The notes under the pieces: model-generated
The model's database searches: none
What the model was told of the DNA's origin: nothing
Seen by the model: only the letters and a program-made list of their open reading frames with translations
Made by a program: the position numbers and the translations under genes
Source: Solirubrobacter taibaiensis
Lineage (GTDB): Bacteria > Actinomycetota > Thermoleophilia > Solirubrobacterales > Solirubrobacteraceae
NCBI GenBank assembly: GCA_027587225.1
Contig: JAPDDQ010000003.1
Coordinates: 62,001 to 126,000, forward strand
Reading direction: 5' to 3'
DNA: 64,000 bases
Shown: piece after piece, positions 49,920-58,412 of the stretch
Numbering within the stretch: the stretch's first letter is position 1
Layout of the letters: every line of letters starts with the position of its first letter

Positions 49920-51065
49920 GTGTTCGTTCCAATTAGAAGGCGTGCATTGCCGGTGGCGCTGGGTCTGCTCGTCGCAGCCGGCACGCTCACAGCGTGCGGC
50001 GGCGACGATACGGAGAGCAGTTCGAACTCGACGGGCTCGAGCACGAACAGCACGAAGGAGGGCACTGGCGAGAAGAGCGGCAAGATCGCCCTCCTGCTGC
50101 CCGAGTCCAAGACGGCTCGATACGAGTCCCAGGACCGTCCGAACTTCGAGGCCAAGCTCAAAGAGCTGTGCGCGGACTGCGAGATCCTCTACTCGAACGC
50201 CGACCAGGATGCGGCGAAGCAGCAGCAGCAGGCCGAGGCCGCGCTCACCCAGGGCGCGAAGGTGATCGTGCTCGACGCCGTCGACTCCGCGTCGGCCGGT
50301 TCGATCGTCACGCGAGCCAACCAGCAGAAGGTGCCGGTGATCGCCTATGACCGACTGATCCCCGACGCCGAGCTCGCCTACTACGTGACCTTCGACAACC
50401 CGGGGGTCGGCAAGCTGCAGGCCACGGCGTTGACGGAGAAGCTCTCCGCCGACGGTGGCAAGGGCCCGATCGTGATGATCAACGGCGCGCCCACCACGCC
50501 CATCTCGGCAGAGTTCAAGAAGGGCGCGCACAGCGTGATCGACACGAGCGGGCTGAAGGTCGCCAAGGAGTTCGACACGCCGGATTGGAGCCCCGACAAG
50601 GCCCAGGCCCAGATGGATCAGACCATCACCGCGCTCGGCAAGGACGGCTTCGACGGCGTCTACGTGGCCAACGACGGCATGGCCGGTGGCGCGATCGCCG
50701 CGATGAAGGCGGCCGGCATCGACCCCAAGACGGTCCCGGTCACCGGGCAGGACGCGGAGCTCCCGGGCATCCAGCGGATCCTGGCCGGCGAGCAGTACAT
50801 GACCGTCTACAAGGCGATCAAGCTCCAGGCCGAAGCTGCCGCCCAGCTCGCGGTCAACACGCTCCAGGGCACCGAGCCGCCGAGCGGCCTCGTCAACGGT
50901 GAGCAGGACAACGGTGCGACGAAGGTGCCGTCGGTCTTCCTGAAGCCGGTGTCGGTGACCGTCGACAACATCAACGACACGGTCATCAAGGACGGCTTCT
51001 GGAAGGCGTCCGACATCTGCACGGCCGAGTACGCCGATGCGTGCACGGAGGCCGGCATCCAGTAG
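49920..51065 (+). CDS. Sugar ABC transporter substrate-binding lipoprotein (XylF/ChvE type)
   Basis: 381 aa from a GTG after GAGGAGGAAG. Lipoprotein signal (ALGLLVAAGTLTAC; lipidated Cys near 26) and an Asp/Ser/Gly linker, then a type-I periplasmic-binding fold: KIALLLPESKTARYESQDRPNFEAKL, NADQDAAKQQQQAEAALTQGAKVIVLDAVDS, PVIAYDRLI, FDNPGVGKLQA, FDGVYVANDGMAGGAIAAM and VTGQDAELPGIQRILAGEQYMTVYK. Relatives bind xylose, glucose or, for ChvE, also uronates. It probably delivers the mono- or disaccharide product to 51193/51963. A hairpin after the gene suggests higher expression than the transporter genes. Confidence 0.93.
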   Translation: MFVPIRRRALPVALGLLVAAGTLTACGGDDTESSSNSTGSSTNSTKEGTGEKSGKIALLLPESKTARYESQDRPNFEAKLKELCADCEILYSNADQDAAKQQQQAEAALTQGAKVIVLDAVDSASAGSIVTRANQQKVPVIAYDRLIPDAELAYYVTFDNPGVGKLQATALTEKLSADGGKGPIVMINGAPTTPISAEFKKGAHSVIDTSGLKVAKEFDTPDWSPDKAQAQMDQTITALGKDGFDGVYVANDGMAGGAIAAMKAAGIDPKTVPVTGQDAELPGIQRILAGEQYMTVYKAIKLQAEAAAQLAVNTLQGTEPPSGLVNGEQDNGATKVPSVFLKPVSVTVDNINDTVIKDGFWKASDICTAEYADACTEAGIQ

Positions 51066-51080
51066 TTCCTCGCGTTCGAC

Positions 51081-51113
51081 GATGACCGGCGGCGTCTGTC
51101 GCCGCCGGTCATC
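51081..51113 (+). terminator. Intra-operon hairpin after the binding-protein gene
   Basis: GATGACCGGCGGCG, loop TCTGT, CGCCGCCGGTCATC: a perfect 14-bp stem without T-run. It likely protects the upstream mRNA or partly terminates, giving more binding protein than ATPase. Confidence 0.7.
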
Positions 51114-51192
51114 GCCTCGCGACCAAGTCCAGTCCAAAGATTCGATCTGGTGGCGTACGCACACGAGATCACTGCCAGATCAGGAGAGCTCG

Positions 51193-51966
51193 ATGGCTGA
51201 AGGCACGCCAATGTTGGAGTTGCGGAGGATCACCAAGCGGTTCGGCGCGGTTCGCGCGCTGAACGGGGTGAACTTCCGAGTCATGCCCGGCGAGGTCGTC
51301 GGCCTCGTAGGTGATAACGGCGCGGGCAAGTCGACGCTCGTCAAGGTCATCTCGGGCATCCACTCGCCAGATGAGGGCGAGTACCTGTGGAATGGCGAAC
51401 CGCAGCGCGTCGACACGCCGAACGCCGCCACGGACCTCGGGATCGCGACGGTCTACCAGGACCTGGCGCTGTGCGACAACCTCGATGTCGTCGAGAACCT
51501 GTTCCTCGGACGAGAAGCGCTCAGCGGCGGGCTCATGGACGAGGTCGCCATGGAGCACAAGACCAACGAGCTGCTTGGCGAGCTGTCGGTCACCACGATC
51601 CAGTCGGTGCGAGGCGAAGTCGGAGCGATGTCCGGCGGCCAGCGCCAGTCTGTGGCGATCGCACGATCCCTCCTAGGCGACCCCAAGATGGTCATCCTGG
51701 ACGAGCCGACCGCGGCGCTGGGCGTGGCGCAGACGGCTCAAGTGCTGGCGCTAATTAAGCGGCTCAAGGCCCGTCACCTCGGGGTGATCGTCATCAGCCA
51801 CAACTTGGCTGATGTCTTCCAGGTGGTCGACCGGATCTTCGTCATGCGTCTCGGCGCACCCGGTGGCGAGTTCGACGTCAAGTCCGCCACCCAGCAAGAG
51901 GTCGTGGCCGCGATCACCGGGCTGACCGATAACGACCGCAGCGCCGAAGGGGCGATCGCGCGATGA
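51193..51966 (+). CDS. Sugar ABC transporter ATPase (single-domain)
   Basis: 257 aa; start ATG follows CAGGAGAG. Walker A GDNGAGKST, Q-loop YQDLALCDNL, signature MSGGQRQSVAIARS, Walker B MVILDEPTAALG, switch His in VISHNL. It has one nucleotide-binding domain, as in FrcA-type transporters, rather than the duplicated xylose/ribose ATPases, so it should act as a homodimer with the 51963 permease. Its stop overlaps the permease start. Confidence 0.95.
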   Translation: MAEGTPMLELRRITKRFGAVRALNGVNFRVMPGEVVGLVGDNGAGKSTLVKVISGIHSPDEGEYLWNGEPQRVDTPNAATDLGIATVYQDLALCDNLDVVENLFLGREALSGGLMDEVAMEHKTNELLGELSVTTIQSVRGEVGAMSGGQRQSVAIARSLLGDPKMVILDEPTAALGVAQTAQVLALIKRLKARHLGVIVISHNLADVFQVVDRIFVMRLGAPGGEFDVKSATQQEVVAAITGLTDNDRSAEGAIAR

Positions 51967-53213
51967 GTACCACCGAGACCTCCACACCGCCGGCCACGGA
52001 ACCCGATCCGTCGGTCTCCGCGGCGGCACAGAAGGAGTCGCTGCCACACTCCGGCCGCGAGTTGTTGTTCCGCATGCGCACGGGCGACCTCGGGTCATTG
52101 CGCGTACTGGTCCTCTTGGCCATCGTTTGGCTGATCTTCTACTCGCAGGAGAGCCGATTCCTCTCCGCGATCAACATCACCAATCTCTTCTTGCAGATCA
52201 CTGCCGTCGGTCTGATCTCGGTCGGCGTCGTGCTGGTGCTGCTCCTGGGCGAGATCGACCTCTCAGTCGGTGCTGTGTCCGGCCTGTGCGCTTCGATCGT
52301 CGCGGTGCTGTCGGTCAAGAACGGCTGGAACCCGGTGCCGGCGATCCTCGTCGGCATCGCTGCCGGAGCTGGGGTTGGGCTCTTCCAGGGCTACATCTCC
52401 ACCAAGTTCGGCATCCCGACGTTCGTCGTCACGTTGGCAGGCCTGTTGGGCTGGCAGGGCCTGCAGCTGAAGGTTCTGGGCGATACGGGCACGCTGAACC
52501 TCGGCCCGGGGCTGCTGACCGACCTCACCAGCACATTCCTGACCGGCGTGATCGGCTGGGTGGTGGCGATCGTCGCGGTTGCCCTGTACGGCACAATGGC
52601 CTTCGTCAGTCGCCACCGGCGCGCGAAGACCGGGCTCAGCGCCCCGGCGACGTCGATGGTCGCCATCCGCGTCGGCGCCGTAGCAATCGGCGTGTTCGCC
52701 GTGGTGGCAGTCCTCAATCAAGACCGCGGTGTGCCCATCGCTCTCCTGATCCTCGTCGGGTTCGTCGCGGCGTTCGACTTCTGGACCCGCCGCGCACGGT
52801 TCGGTCGCCACATCTACGCCGTCGGCGGCAACGCTGAGGGCGCCCGGCGCGCTGGTATCAAGGTGTTCCGTGTCCGCGTCATCGTCTTTGCCCTGGCCTC
52901 GGCGATGGCCGCCATCGGTGGCATCATGGCCGCTTCCAGGCTGTTGGCCGTCAACCAGAGTTCTGGTGGCAGTGACCTGCTGCTGATGTCGATCGCCGGC
53001 CCGGTGATCGCCGGCGTGAGCCTGTTCGGCGGTCGCGGTAGCGTCTGGGCGGCACTGCTCGGCGCTCTGGTCATCGGCTCGATCTCCAACGGCATGGACC
53101 TGCTCGGGTACGCGTCGCCGACCAAGTTCATGGTCACCGGCGCCGTGCTCTTGGGCGCGGTCGTGCTCGACTCGGCCGCGCGACTCGGCCGTCAGGCTTC
53201 CGGACGGGTGTGA
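51963..53213 (+). CDS. Sugar ABC transporter permease (XylH/BPD_transp_2 type)
   Basis: 416 aa; a 40-residue soluble N-terminus, then about ten hydrophobic helices. Family hallmarks: VLVLLLGEIDLSVGAVSGL, GFVAAFDFWTRRARFGRHIYAVGGNAEGARRAGIKV (the cytoplasmic coupling EAA-like loop) and GPVIAGVSLFGGRGSVWAALLGALVIGSISNGMDLLG. A long insert with two extra helices in the middle is typical of xylose-type permeases. It forms the import channel with 51193. Confidence 0.95.
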   Translation: MSTTETSTPPATEPDPSVSAAAQKESLPHSGRELLFRMRTGDLGSLRVLVLLAIVWLIFYSQESRFLSAINITNLFLQITAVGLISVGVVLVLLLGEIDLSVGAVSGLCASIVAVLSVKNGWNPVPAILVGIAAGAGVGLFQGYISTKFGIPTFVVTLAGLLGWQGLQLKVLGDTGTLNLGPGLLTDLTSTFLTGVIGWVVAIVAVALYGTMAFVSRHRRAKTGLSAPATSMVAIRVGAVAIGVFAVVAVLNQDRGVPIALLILVGFVAAFDFWTRRARFGRHIYAVGGNAEGARRAGIKVFRVRVIVFALASAMAAIGGIMAASRLLAVNQSSGGSDLLLMSIAGPVIAGVSLFGGRGSVWAALLGALVIGSISNGMDLLGYASPTKFMVTGAVLLGAVVLDSAARLGRQASGRV

Positions 53214-53214
53214 C

Positions 53215-54699
53215 GTGAGCACGACGATCGACTGCGACATCGCGATCATCGGCTCTGGCATGGGCGGCTCCACGCTCGCCTGGGCCCTCCGGCAATCGGG
53301 CGCGCGGGTGGTCATCGTCGAGCGCGGCGGTCACCTGCCGCGTGAGCCGGAGAACTGGTCGCCGTCCGAGGTGTTTGCGGAAAGCCGCTACAAGAACGCG
53401 GAGTCGTGGGAGGACGGGTCGACTGGAGAACCGTTCAAGCCCGGCGTGCACTACTACGTCGGCGGCAACACCAAGGTGTTCGGCGCTTGCCTTCCGCGCT
53501 TCCGCGAGGAGGACTTCGGCGAGCTTCGACACCAGGATGGAGTCGCGCCGGCTTGGCCGGTGAGCTATGCCGAGATGGAGCCGTACTACGTCGCCGCCGA
53601 ACGCCTCTTCGGCGTCCACGGCACCCCGGGCGGGGACCCGACCGAGCCCTGGCGCTCGGCTGACTACCCGTACCCGGCGCTCGAGCACGAACCGCCGATC
53701 GCCGCGTTCGCCGCGTCGTTGGCCGCCCAGGGGCTCCAGCCCTTCCTGATGCCGATGGGTGTCGATCGCCGTGAGGGTGGAGCGTGCATCCAGTGCCGGA
53801 CGTGCGACGGCTATCCGTGCAAAGTGGACGCCAAGAGCGATGCGGAGGTACGGGCCCTGCGCCCTGCCCTCGCCGAGGGCGTCGGGCTGATCACCGGTGC
53901 CTACGCGGTTCGTCTCATCAGCGAACGCGGCCGCGTGCGCGAGGTCGAGTTGGTGCGTGACGGGGAGCCCACGACGTTGCGAGCCGAACGCTTTGTCGTG
54001 TCCTGCGGCGCCGTCAACTCTGCCGCGTTGTTGATGCGCTCAGGCCTCGCGAACTCGTCGGACCTGCTCGGACGCAACTACATGGTCCACAACAGCACGT
54101 TCTTCATGGCGGTCGACCCGCGCAAGCGCAACACCGTCTCGTTCCAGAAGACGCTCGGTTTGAACGACTGGTACCTGGCGGGGGAAGACACGGACGTGCC
54201 GCTCGGGAACGTGCAGATGCTGGGCAAGCTCCAAGGTCCGATGCTCAAGGCTGCCCGACGCTGGCTTCCGATGCCGGCCGCCAAGTACCTCGGTGCGCAC
54301 AGCGTCGACCTCTATCTCACGACCGAGGACCTGCCCGAGCGCTCGAATCACATCGTCGCCGACAGCAACGGCGGGATTCGCGTCCACTGGCGCCCCAACA
54401 ACCTCGAGCCCCATCGCGAGCTCAAGCGCCGGCTGACGCGGGCGGTCCGCAAAGCCGGATTCCCGCTCGTGTTCACAGACCGGATGGACATCTCAACCAA
54501 CTCGCACCAGTGCGGGACCGCCGTCATGGGGGAGGATCCTGCGGCGAGCGTTCTCGATGTCGGCTGTCGTACCCACGACGTCGAGAACCTCTGGGTTGTC
54601 GACAGCGCGTGCTTTCCGTCTTCCACGGCGCTCAATCCCGCTCTCACGATCGCGGCGAACGCGCTTCGAGTCGCCGATCGCGGGGAGATCACTTCATGA
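53215..54699 (+). CDS. GMC-family oxidoreductase with four-Cys insert
   Basis: 494 aa from a GTG one base after the permease stop. FAD motif IIGSGMGGSTLAWALRQSG and VIVERGG; YVGGNTKVFGACLPRF in place of the classic GMC signature 1; CIQCRTCDGYPC near residue 185 (C-x2-C-x2-C-x4-C spacing); VVSCGAVNSAALLMRSG; C-terminal active-site HQCGTAVMG and NPALTIAANALRVAD. The Cys set may bind a metal cluster or form disulfides; related GMC members oxidise sugars or long-chain alcohols. It sits between importer and KDPG aldolase genes, so an imported sugar acid is a plausible substrate. Confidence 0.9.
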   Translation: MSTTIDCDIAIIGSGMGGSTLAWALRQSGARVVIVERGGHLPREPENWSPSEVFAESRYKNAESWEDGSTGEPFKPGVHYYVGGNTKVFGACLPRFREEDFGELRHQDGVAPAWPVSYAEMEPYYVAAERLFGVHGTPGGDPTEPWRSADYPYPALEHEPPIAAFAASLAAQGLQPFLMPMGVDRREGGACIQCRTCDGYPCKVDAKSDAEVRALRPALAEGVGLITGAYAVRLISERGRVREVELVRDGEPTTLRAERFVVSCGAVNSAALLMRSGLANSSDLLGRNYMVHNSTFFMAVDPRKRNTVSFQKTLGLNDWYLAGEDTDVPLGNVQMLGKLQGPMLKAARRWLPMPAAKYLGAHSVDLYLTTEDLPERSNHIVADSNGGIRVHWRPNNLEPHRELKRRLTRAVRKAGFPLVFTDRMDISTNSHQCGTAVMGEDPAASVLDVGCRTHDVENLWVVDSACFPSSTALNPALTIAANALRVADRGEITS

Positions 54700-55304
54700 G
54701 TTGGACGACACCGCGCATCGACACGCTGGAAGCGCGACTCCGAAGCGCCCGCGTGGTCCCGGTGATCCGCGTCGGCGACCCCGTTGAAGCTGAAGAGCTC
54801 GTGGCACGCTTGCTCGAGGCTGGTCTCGGAACGATCGAACTCACGACGACCATTCCGGGCTGGGACAAAGTCGCCGCATCCATTCGCGACTCCCATCCGC
54901 AAGTGAGTGTCGGCATCGGCACGATCTTGTCAGCCGGCCACGCGCGCGAAGCCGTCGCCGCCGGAGCGGATTTCTGCGTGAGCCCAACTCTCGTGCCCGG
55001 AGCCGCGGGCGTGCTGCAAACGGCTGACATCCCCCTCCTGGAGGGCGGGTTCACACCGACCGAGGTACTGGATGCCGCATCGCGCGGAATCGCCAAGCTC
55101 TTCCCAGCACATGCGCTCGGAGCTCGCTACCTCAAGTCGCTCCTCGCCGTCGCTCCTGATGCGCGGATCATGCCGACGGGCGGGATCCCGCTGTCCGAGG
55201 TCCAGCAATGGCTCGACGCCGGCGCGATCGCCGTCGGCGTCGGAAGTGACCTGACGGCGCCCGGCGACATCGGCGCCCGGCTCGCGGAAGCCCTCCTCGC
55301 ATGA
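54696..55304 (+). CDS. 2-keto-3-deoxy-6-phosphogluconate (KDPG) aldolase
   Basis: 202 aa. Class I aldolase of the KDPG/KHG family: VVPVIRV at strand 1, catalytic Glu48 in GTIELTTTIPG, VGIGTILSAGHAREAVAAGADFCVSPTLVPG, Schiff-base Lys134 in IAKLFPAHALG, and MPTGGIPLSEVQQWLDAGAIAVGVGSDL for phosphate binding. It splits KDPG to pyruvate and glyceraldehyde-3-phosphate. ATGA overlap on both sides couples it to the oxidoreductase and the kinase. Confidence 0.95.
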   Translation: MSWTTPRIDTLEARLRSARVVPVIRVGDPVEAEELVARLLEAGLGTIELTTTIPGWDKVAASIRDSHPQVSVGIGTILSAGHAREAVAAGADFCVSPTLVPGAAGVLQTADIPLLEGGFTPTEVLDAASRGIAKLFPAHALGARYLKSLLAVAPDARIMPTGGIPLSEVQQWLDAGAIAVGVGSDLTAPGDIGARLAEALLA

Positions 55305-56188
55305 CACGCGTCCTTTGCGTCGGGGAATGCATGCTTGAACTCGCGGCAACTGGGGAGCGCACACTCGAGCTGAGCTTCGCCGGCGACACCTACAACACCG
55401 CCGTGTATCTCCGACGCAACAGCGACGCCGAGGTCGGGTACTTCACCGGCCTGGGCGAGGACGAGCACAGCAGCGCGATGCGCGCTGCCTGGCGCGAGGA
55501 GTCGATCGTGGATCGCTCCCGCACGATTCGCGGACGACTCCCGGGGCTGTACATGATCCGAACCGGCGACGACGGGGAGCGCAGCTTCACGTACTGGCGC
55601 GATGCCTCTGCGGCACGGACACTCTTCCAGGGGGCGGGCTGGACCGACGCGCTGGACGGTGACCTCGTCCATCTCTCCGGCATCACCCTGCAGTTGACTA
55701 CACGTCAGAGCAGGTCAGAACTGCTGACGCGGCTGGCCGAACTGCGCGCCCAGGGAACGCTGGTCAGCTTCGACACCAACTTCCGCCCGGCCGGCTGGTC
55801 CTCCAGCGAAGAGGCGGCCGAGGCTTTCGCAGCCATCCGGGGAGTCACAGACATCCTGCTGGCCAGCATCGACGACGAGACCGCACTCCACGGGAGAGAC
55901 AGCCCGGAAGCGCATATTCGCCGCCTGGCCGCATCAACACCTGGAGAAGTCGTCTTGCGCTGTGGTGCTGACGGCGCTTACGTCGCCGACGAGGGCACGG
56001 TTATCCATGTGCGCGCCAAACGGGTCGCGCATGTCGTCGATACGACGGCCGCGGGCGATTCGTTCGCGGGCGCCTATCTTGCCGCTCGTCTCGCCGGAGA
56101 TCCACCCTCGCGAGCCGCCCAGGCAGGCAACACCCTCGCAGGCTCGGTTATCCAGCATCGCGGCGCCATCGTGCCGCGGTCCGCGTAA
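55301..56188 (+). CDS. 2-keto-3-deoxygluconate kinase-like PfkB sugar kinase
   Basis: 295 aa. RVLCVGECMLELAATG at the N-terminus, GDTYNTAVYL, GRLPGLYMIRTGDDGERSFTYWRD (typical of KDG kinases), SFDTNFRPAGW, and the ATP/anion-hole motif DTTAAGDSFAGAYLAARL. It would phosphorylate KDG to KDPG, the substrate of the overlapping aldolase gene, completing the Entner-Doudoroff-type end of uronate catabolism. Confidence 0.94.
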   Translation: MTRVLCVGECMLELAATGERTLELSFAGDTYNTAVYLRRNSDAEVGYFTGLGEDEHSSAMRAAWREESIVDRSRTIRGRLPGLYMIRTGDDGERSFTYWRDASAARTLFQGAGWTDALDGDLVHLSGITLQLTTRQSRSELLTRLAELRAQGTLVSFDTNFRPAGWSSSEEAAEAFAAIRGVTDILLASIDDETALHGRDSPEAHIRRLAASTPGEVVLRCGADGAYVADEGTVIHVRAKRVAHVVDTTAAGDSFAGAYLAARLAGDPPSRAAQAGNTLAGSVIQHRGAIVPRSA

Positions 56189-56221
56189 GCGCGGACTCGC
56201 CTCGCGCTCTCATCCAAGCGG

Positions 56222-56274
56222 TTGACAGCGCACGCGTGCGCTCGTAGGGTTTAAAACGTTCTAGTAGAACGATC
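56222..56274 (+). promoter_or_regulatory. Promoter with LacI-type operator (second esterase pair)
   Basis: TTGACAGCGC (-35 at 56222-56227, same ten bases as at 28301), a 17-bp spacer, TAGGGT (56245-56250) and the palindrome CGTTCTAGTAGAACG (56257-56271) at about +1. Confidence 0.8.
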
Positions 56275-56325
56275 CGATTCAGTTCCATGGGGACGTCGGA
56301 CGCCATTGAGGGCGAGGAGAGCAAG

Positions 56326-58308
56326 ATGCTGAAGGTCCCACGTGTGAGCGCGCTGATGAGCGCGCTCGCTCTGACCGCTGCGGTCCTACCGGCCACAGCC
56401 GCCGCGCAGGCAACGCCAGTGGTATCGCCGCAGGTCACCAAGACCGGAACAGGTCCGACTGGCTATCAGGTCACGTTCCGGGCCTACGACCCCGACGCGA
56501 CACGGTTGCGGATCAAGGGCGAGTGGTTCTTCTCGTCAGCCGCCGACTCGAGCGCGTCACCGCCCACTGCCGCTGCGCGCTTCCCGGCCGACTGGCGGAT
56601 CGGCGACTTTCCGCTTCCCTCGCCGAACGCTCCGGCCGCCAACTGGCCCGTAGCGGACATGGTGAAGGACGAGGCGACCGGGATCTGGTCGTGGACCACG
56701 CCGCTGCCGTCCGGCACCTTCACGTACCAGTTCTTCCGCAACTGCAACGCCGCACCGCCCGGCCTGAGCGGTTGCACGGGAACATCGGACCCGGCCAACC
56801 CGCCGTGGAACACACGCGGGTCGGTCGAGCCGACGAGCCAGGTGTATGTGCCCTCGGATCCGGCCTTCGGCACGATCGACTACTCGTGGCAGGCGCCCGC
56901 CGCGGCTGCCGCAACGGGCAAGCTCGTCGATGTGGCGTATCCGTCGCCGGGATCCACGAACCCGGTTGGCTCCCATGACCTCGCGGTCTACACCCCGCCG
57001 GGCTACGACGCGAACCGCGCGACGCCCTACCCGCTGTTGATCATCAGCCATGGTGCGGGCGGCCATGAGGTGGACTGGTCAACGCAGGGGGTTTCCGGTC
57101 GCATCATCGACAACCTGATCGCGACCGGGAAGATGCAGCCGGCCGTCGTCGTTGCCACCAACTTCAACGGGATCGCCGGTGGCAACGCCGGCTACGCGAC
57201 GGACGTGCGCAACGCGGTCATCCCGTTCATGGAGGCCAACTACAACATCTCGCGGGTCGCGAGCGGCCGCGCCTTCGGCGGACTATCGGCGGGTGGGGCC
57301 CGTGGCAACGAGCTGTTGTTCAACAACACCACGGCCTTCGGGTACTACGGCATCTGGTCGGCGGCCGGCTCGGTCCCAGCGGCTGACAGCCCCGCTTACA
57401 CCAACCCCGACCTGAAGAAGCTGCTCGGACTGCACGTCGGTGCGGGCAAGCAAGACCCGATCGTCGCCAACACGCTGAATGGTCAGACCCGGCTCGCGGC
57501 TGCGGGCGTCCCGTTCGTCACCAAGAACATCGACGGTGGCCACACGTGGGCCGTCTGGCGTGAAGAACTGCACGACTTCCTGTCACGCGTCGCGTTCCGC
57601 GCGACGACCACGACTGTGGTCGCCAACGCCGGAACGAAGACGGTCACCGCAACCGTCGCGCCCGGCACCGTCGAACCGGCCACGCCGACGGGCAGCGTCC
57701 AGTTCCTGGCGGGCAGCACGCCGCTCGGCGGGCCCGTGGCGCTCGTGAACGGGACGGCGACACTGTCGGTGCCGAGCACCTCAGGCGCCAGCTCGATCAC
57801 TGCCGTCTACAACGGCGATGCGCTCTACAACGCGAGCACCAGCTCGGCGGTGGCGTACTCCGCCACCAGCGCGAGCGGCACCGCAAGCGGTTCGGTGCCG
57901 GCGACGCTGTCGCTGTCGCTCGGGGCCCCGGCTGCTTTCGGGGCGTTCACCCCAGGCACGACCAGGATCTACGAGACGGCAACGACCGCCAATGTGATCT
58001 CCACCGCAGGTGACGCGACGCTGAGCGTCGCCGATCCGAGCTCGACCGCTACCGGCCATCTGGTCAACGGGACGTTCAGCCTCCCGCAGCCGCTCCAGGT
58101 CCGCGCGCGCAACGCGACCAACTCAGGCACCGCGTACAACAACGTCGGCTCCTCGGCTTCGCCGCTGAACCTGTTGACCTACGGCGGTCCGGTCTCCAAC
58201 GACGCGGTCGCGCTGCAGTTCAGCCAGCTCGTCAACGCGAACGATGCGCTGCGCACCGGGGCGTACAGCAAGTCGCTGACGTTCACGTTGTCGACCACCA
58301 CGCCGTAA
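56326..58308 (+). CDS. Exported Fes-type esterase with Ig-like and TLSTTTP modules (paralogue E)
   Basis: 660 aa from ATG 56326 after GAGGAGAG. Signal peptide (LKVPRVSALMSALALTAAV) nearly matching 28413, E-set domain (GYQVTFRAYDPDATRLRIKGEWFF), esterase with Ser321 (FGGLSAGGARGN) and His (DGGHTWAVWR), Ig repeat (PTGSVQFLAGSTPLGGPVAL), and C-terminal module (nt 57886-58305; long NNVGSSASPLNLLTYGGP subtype). Nearest to paralogue A over its full length, which suggests that the 56-60 kb pair arose by duplication of part of the 28-38 kb array. Confidence 0.9.
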   Translation: MLKVPRVSALMSALALTAAVLPATAAAQATPVVSPQVTKTGTGPTGYQVTFRAYDPDATRLRIKGEWFFSSAADSSASPPTAAARFPADWRIGDFPLPSPNAPAANWPVADMVKDEATGIWSWTTPLPSGTFTYQFFRNCNAAPPGLSGCTGTSDPANPPWNTRGSVEPTSQVYVPSDPAFGTIDYSWQAPAAAAATGKLVDVAYPSPGSTNPVGSHDLAVYTPPGYDANRATPYPLLIISHGAGGHEVDWSTQGVSGRIIDNLIATGKMQPAVVVATNFNGIAGGNAGYATDVRNAVIPFMEANYNISRVASGRAFGGLSAGGARGNELLFNNTTAFGYYGIWSAAGSVPAADSPAYTNPDLKKLLGLHVGAGKQDPIVANTLNGQTRLAAAGVPFVTKNIDGGHTWAVWREELHDFLSRVAFRATTTTVVANAGTKTVTATVAPGTVEPATPTGSVQFLAGSTPLGGPVALVNGTATLSVPSTSGASSITAVYNGDALYNASTSSAVAYSATSASGTASGSVPATLSLSLGAPAAFGAFTPGTTRIYETATTANVISTAGDATLSVADPSSTATGHLVNGTFSLPQPLQVRARNATNSGTAYNNVGSSASPLNLLTYGGPVSNDAVALQFSQLVNANDALRTGAYSKSLTFTLSTTTP

Positions 58309-58319
58309 GCACCACCGTC

Positions 58320-58348
58320 GGGAGGGCTGGCTGTCCGCCGGCCCTCCC
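58320..58348 (+). terminator. Hairpin after esterase E
   Basis: GGGAGGGCTGGC, loop TGTCC, GCCGGCCCTCCC; 11 of 12 Watson-Crick pairs plus a G-T. Confidence 0.6.
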
Positions 58349-58412
58349 GCGACACGGCTGGCCTTCGTCGGGCACGGCCGTCGCGAACTTCATTCTCGAG
58401 AGGAGCACCGCT

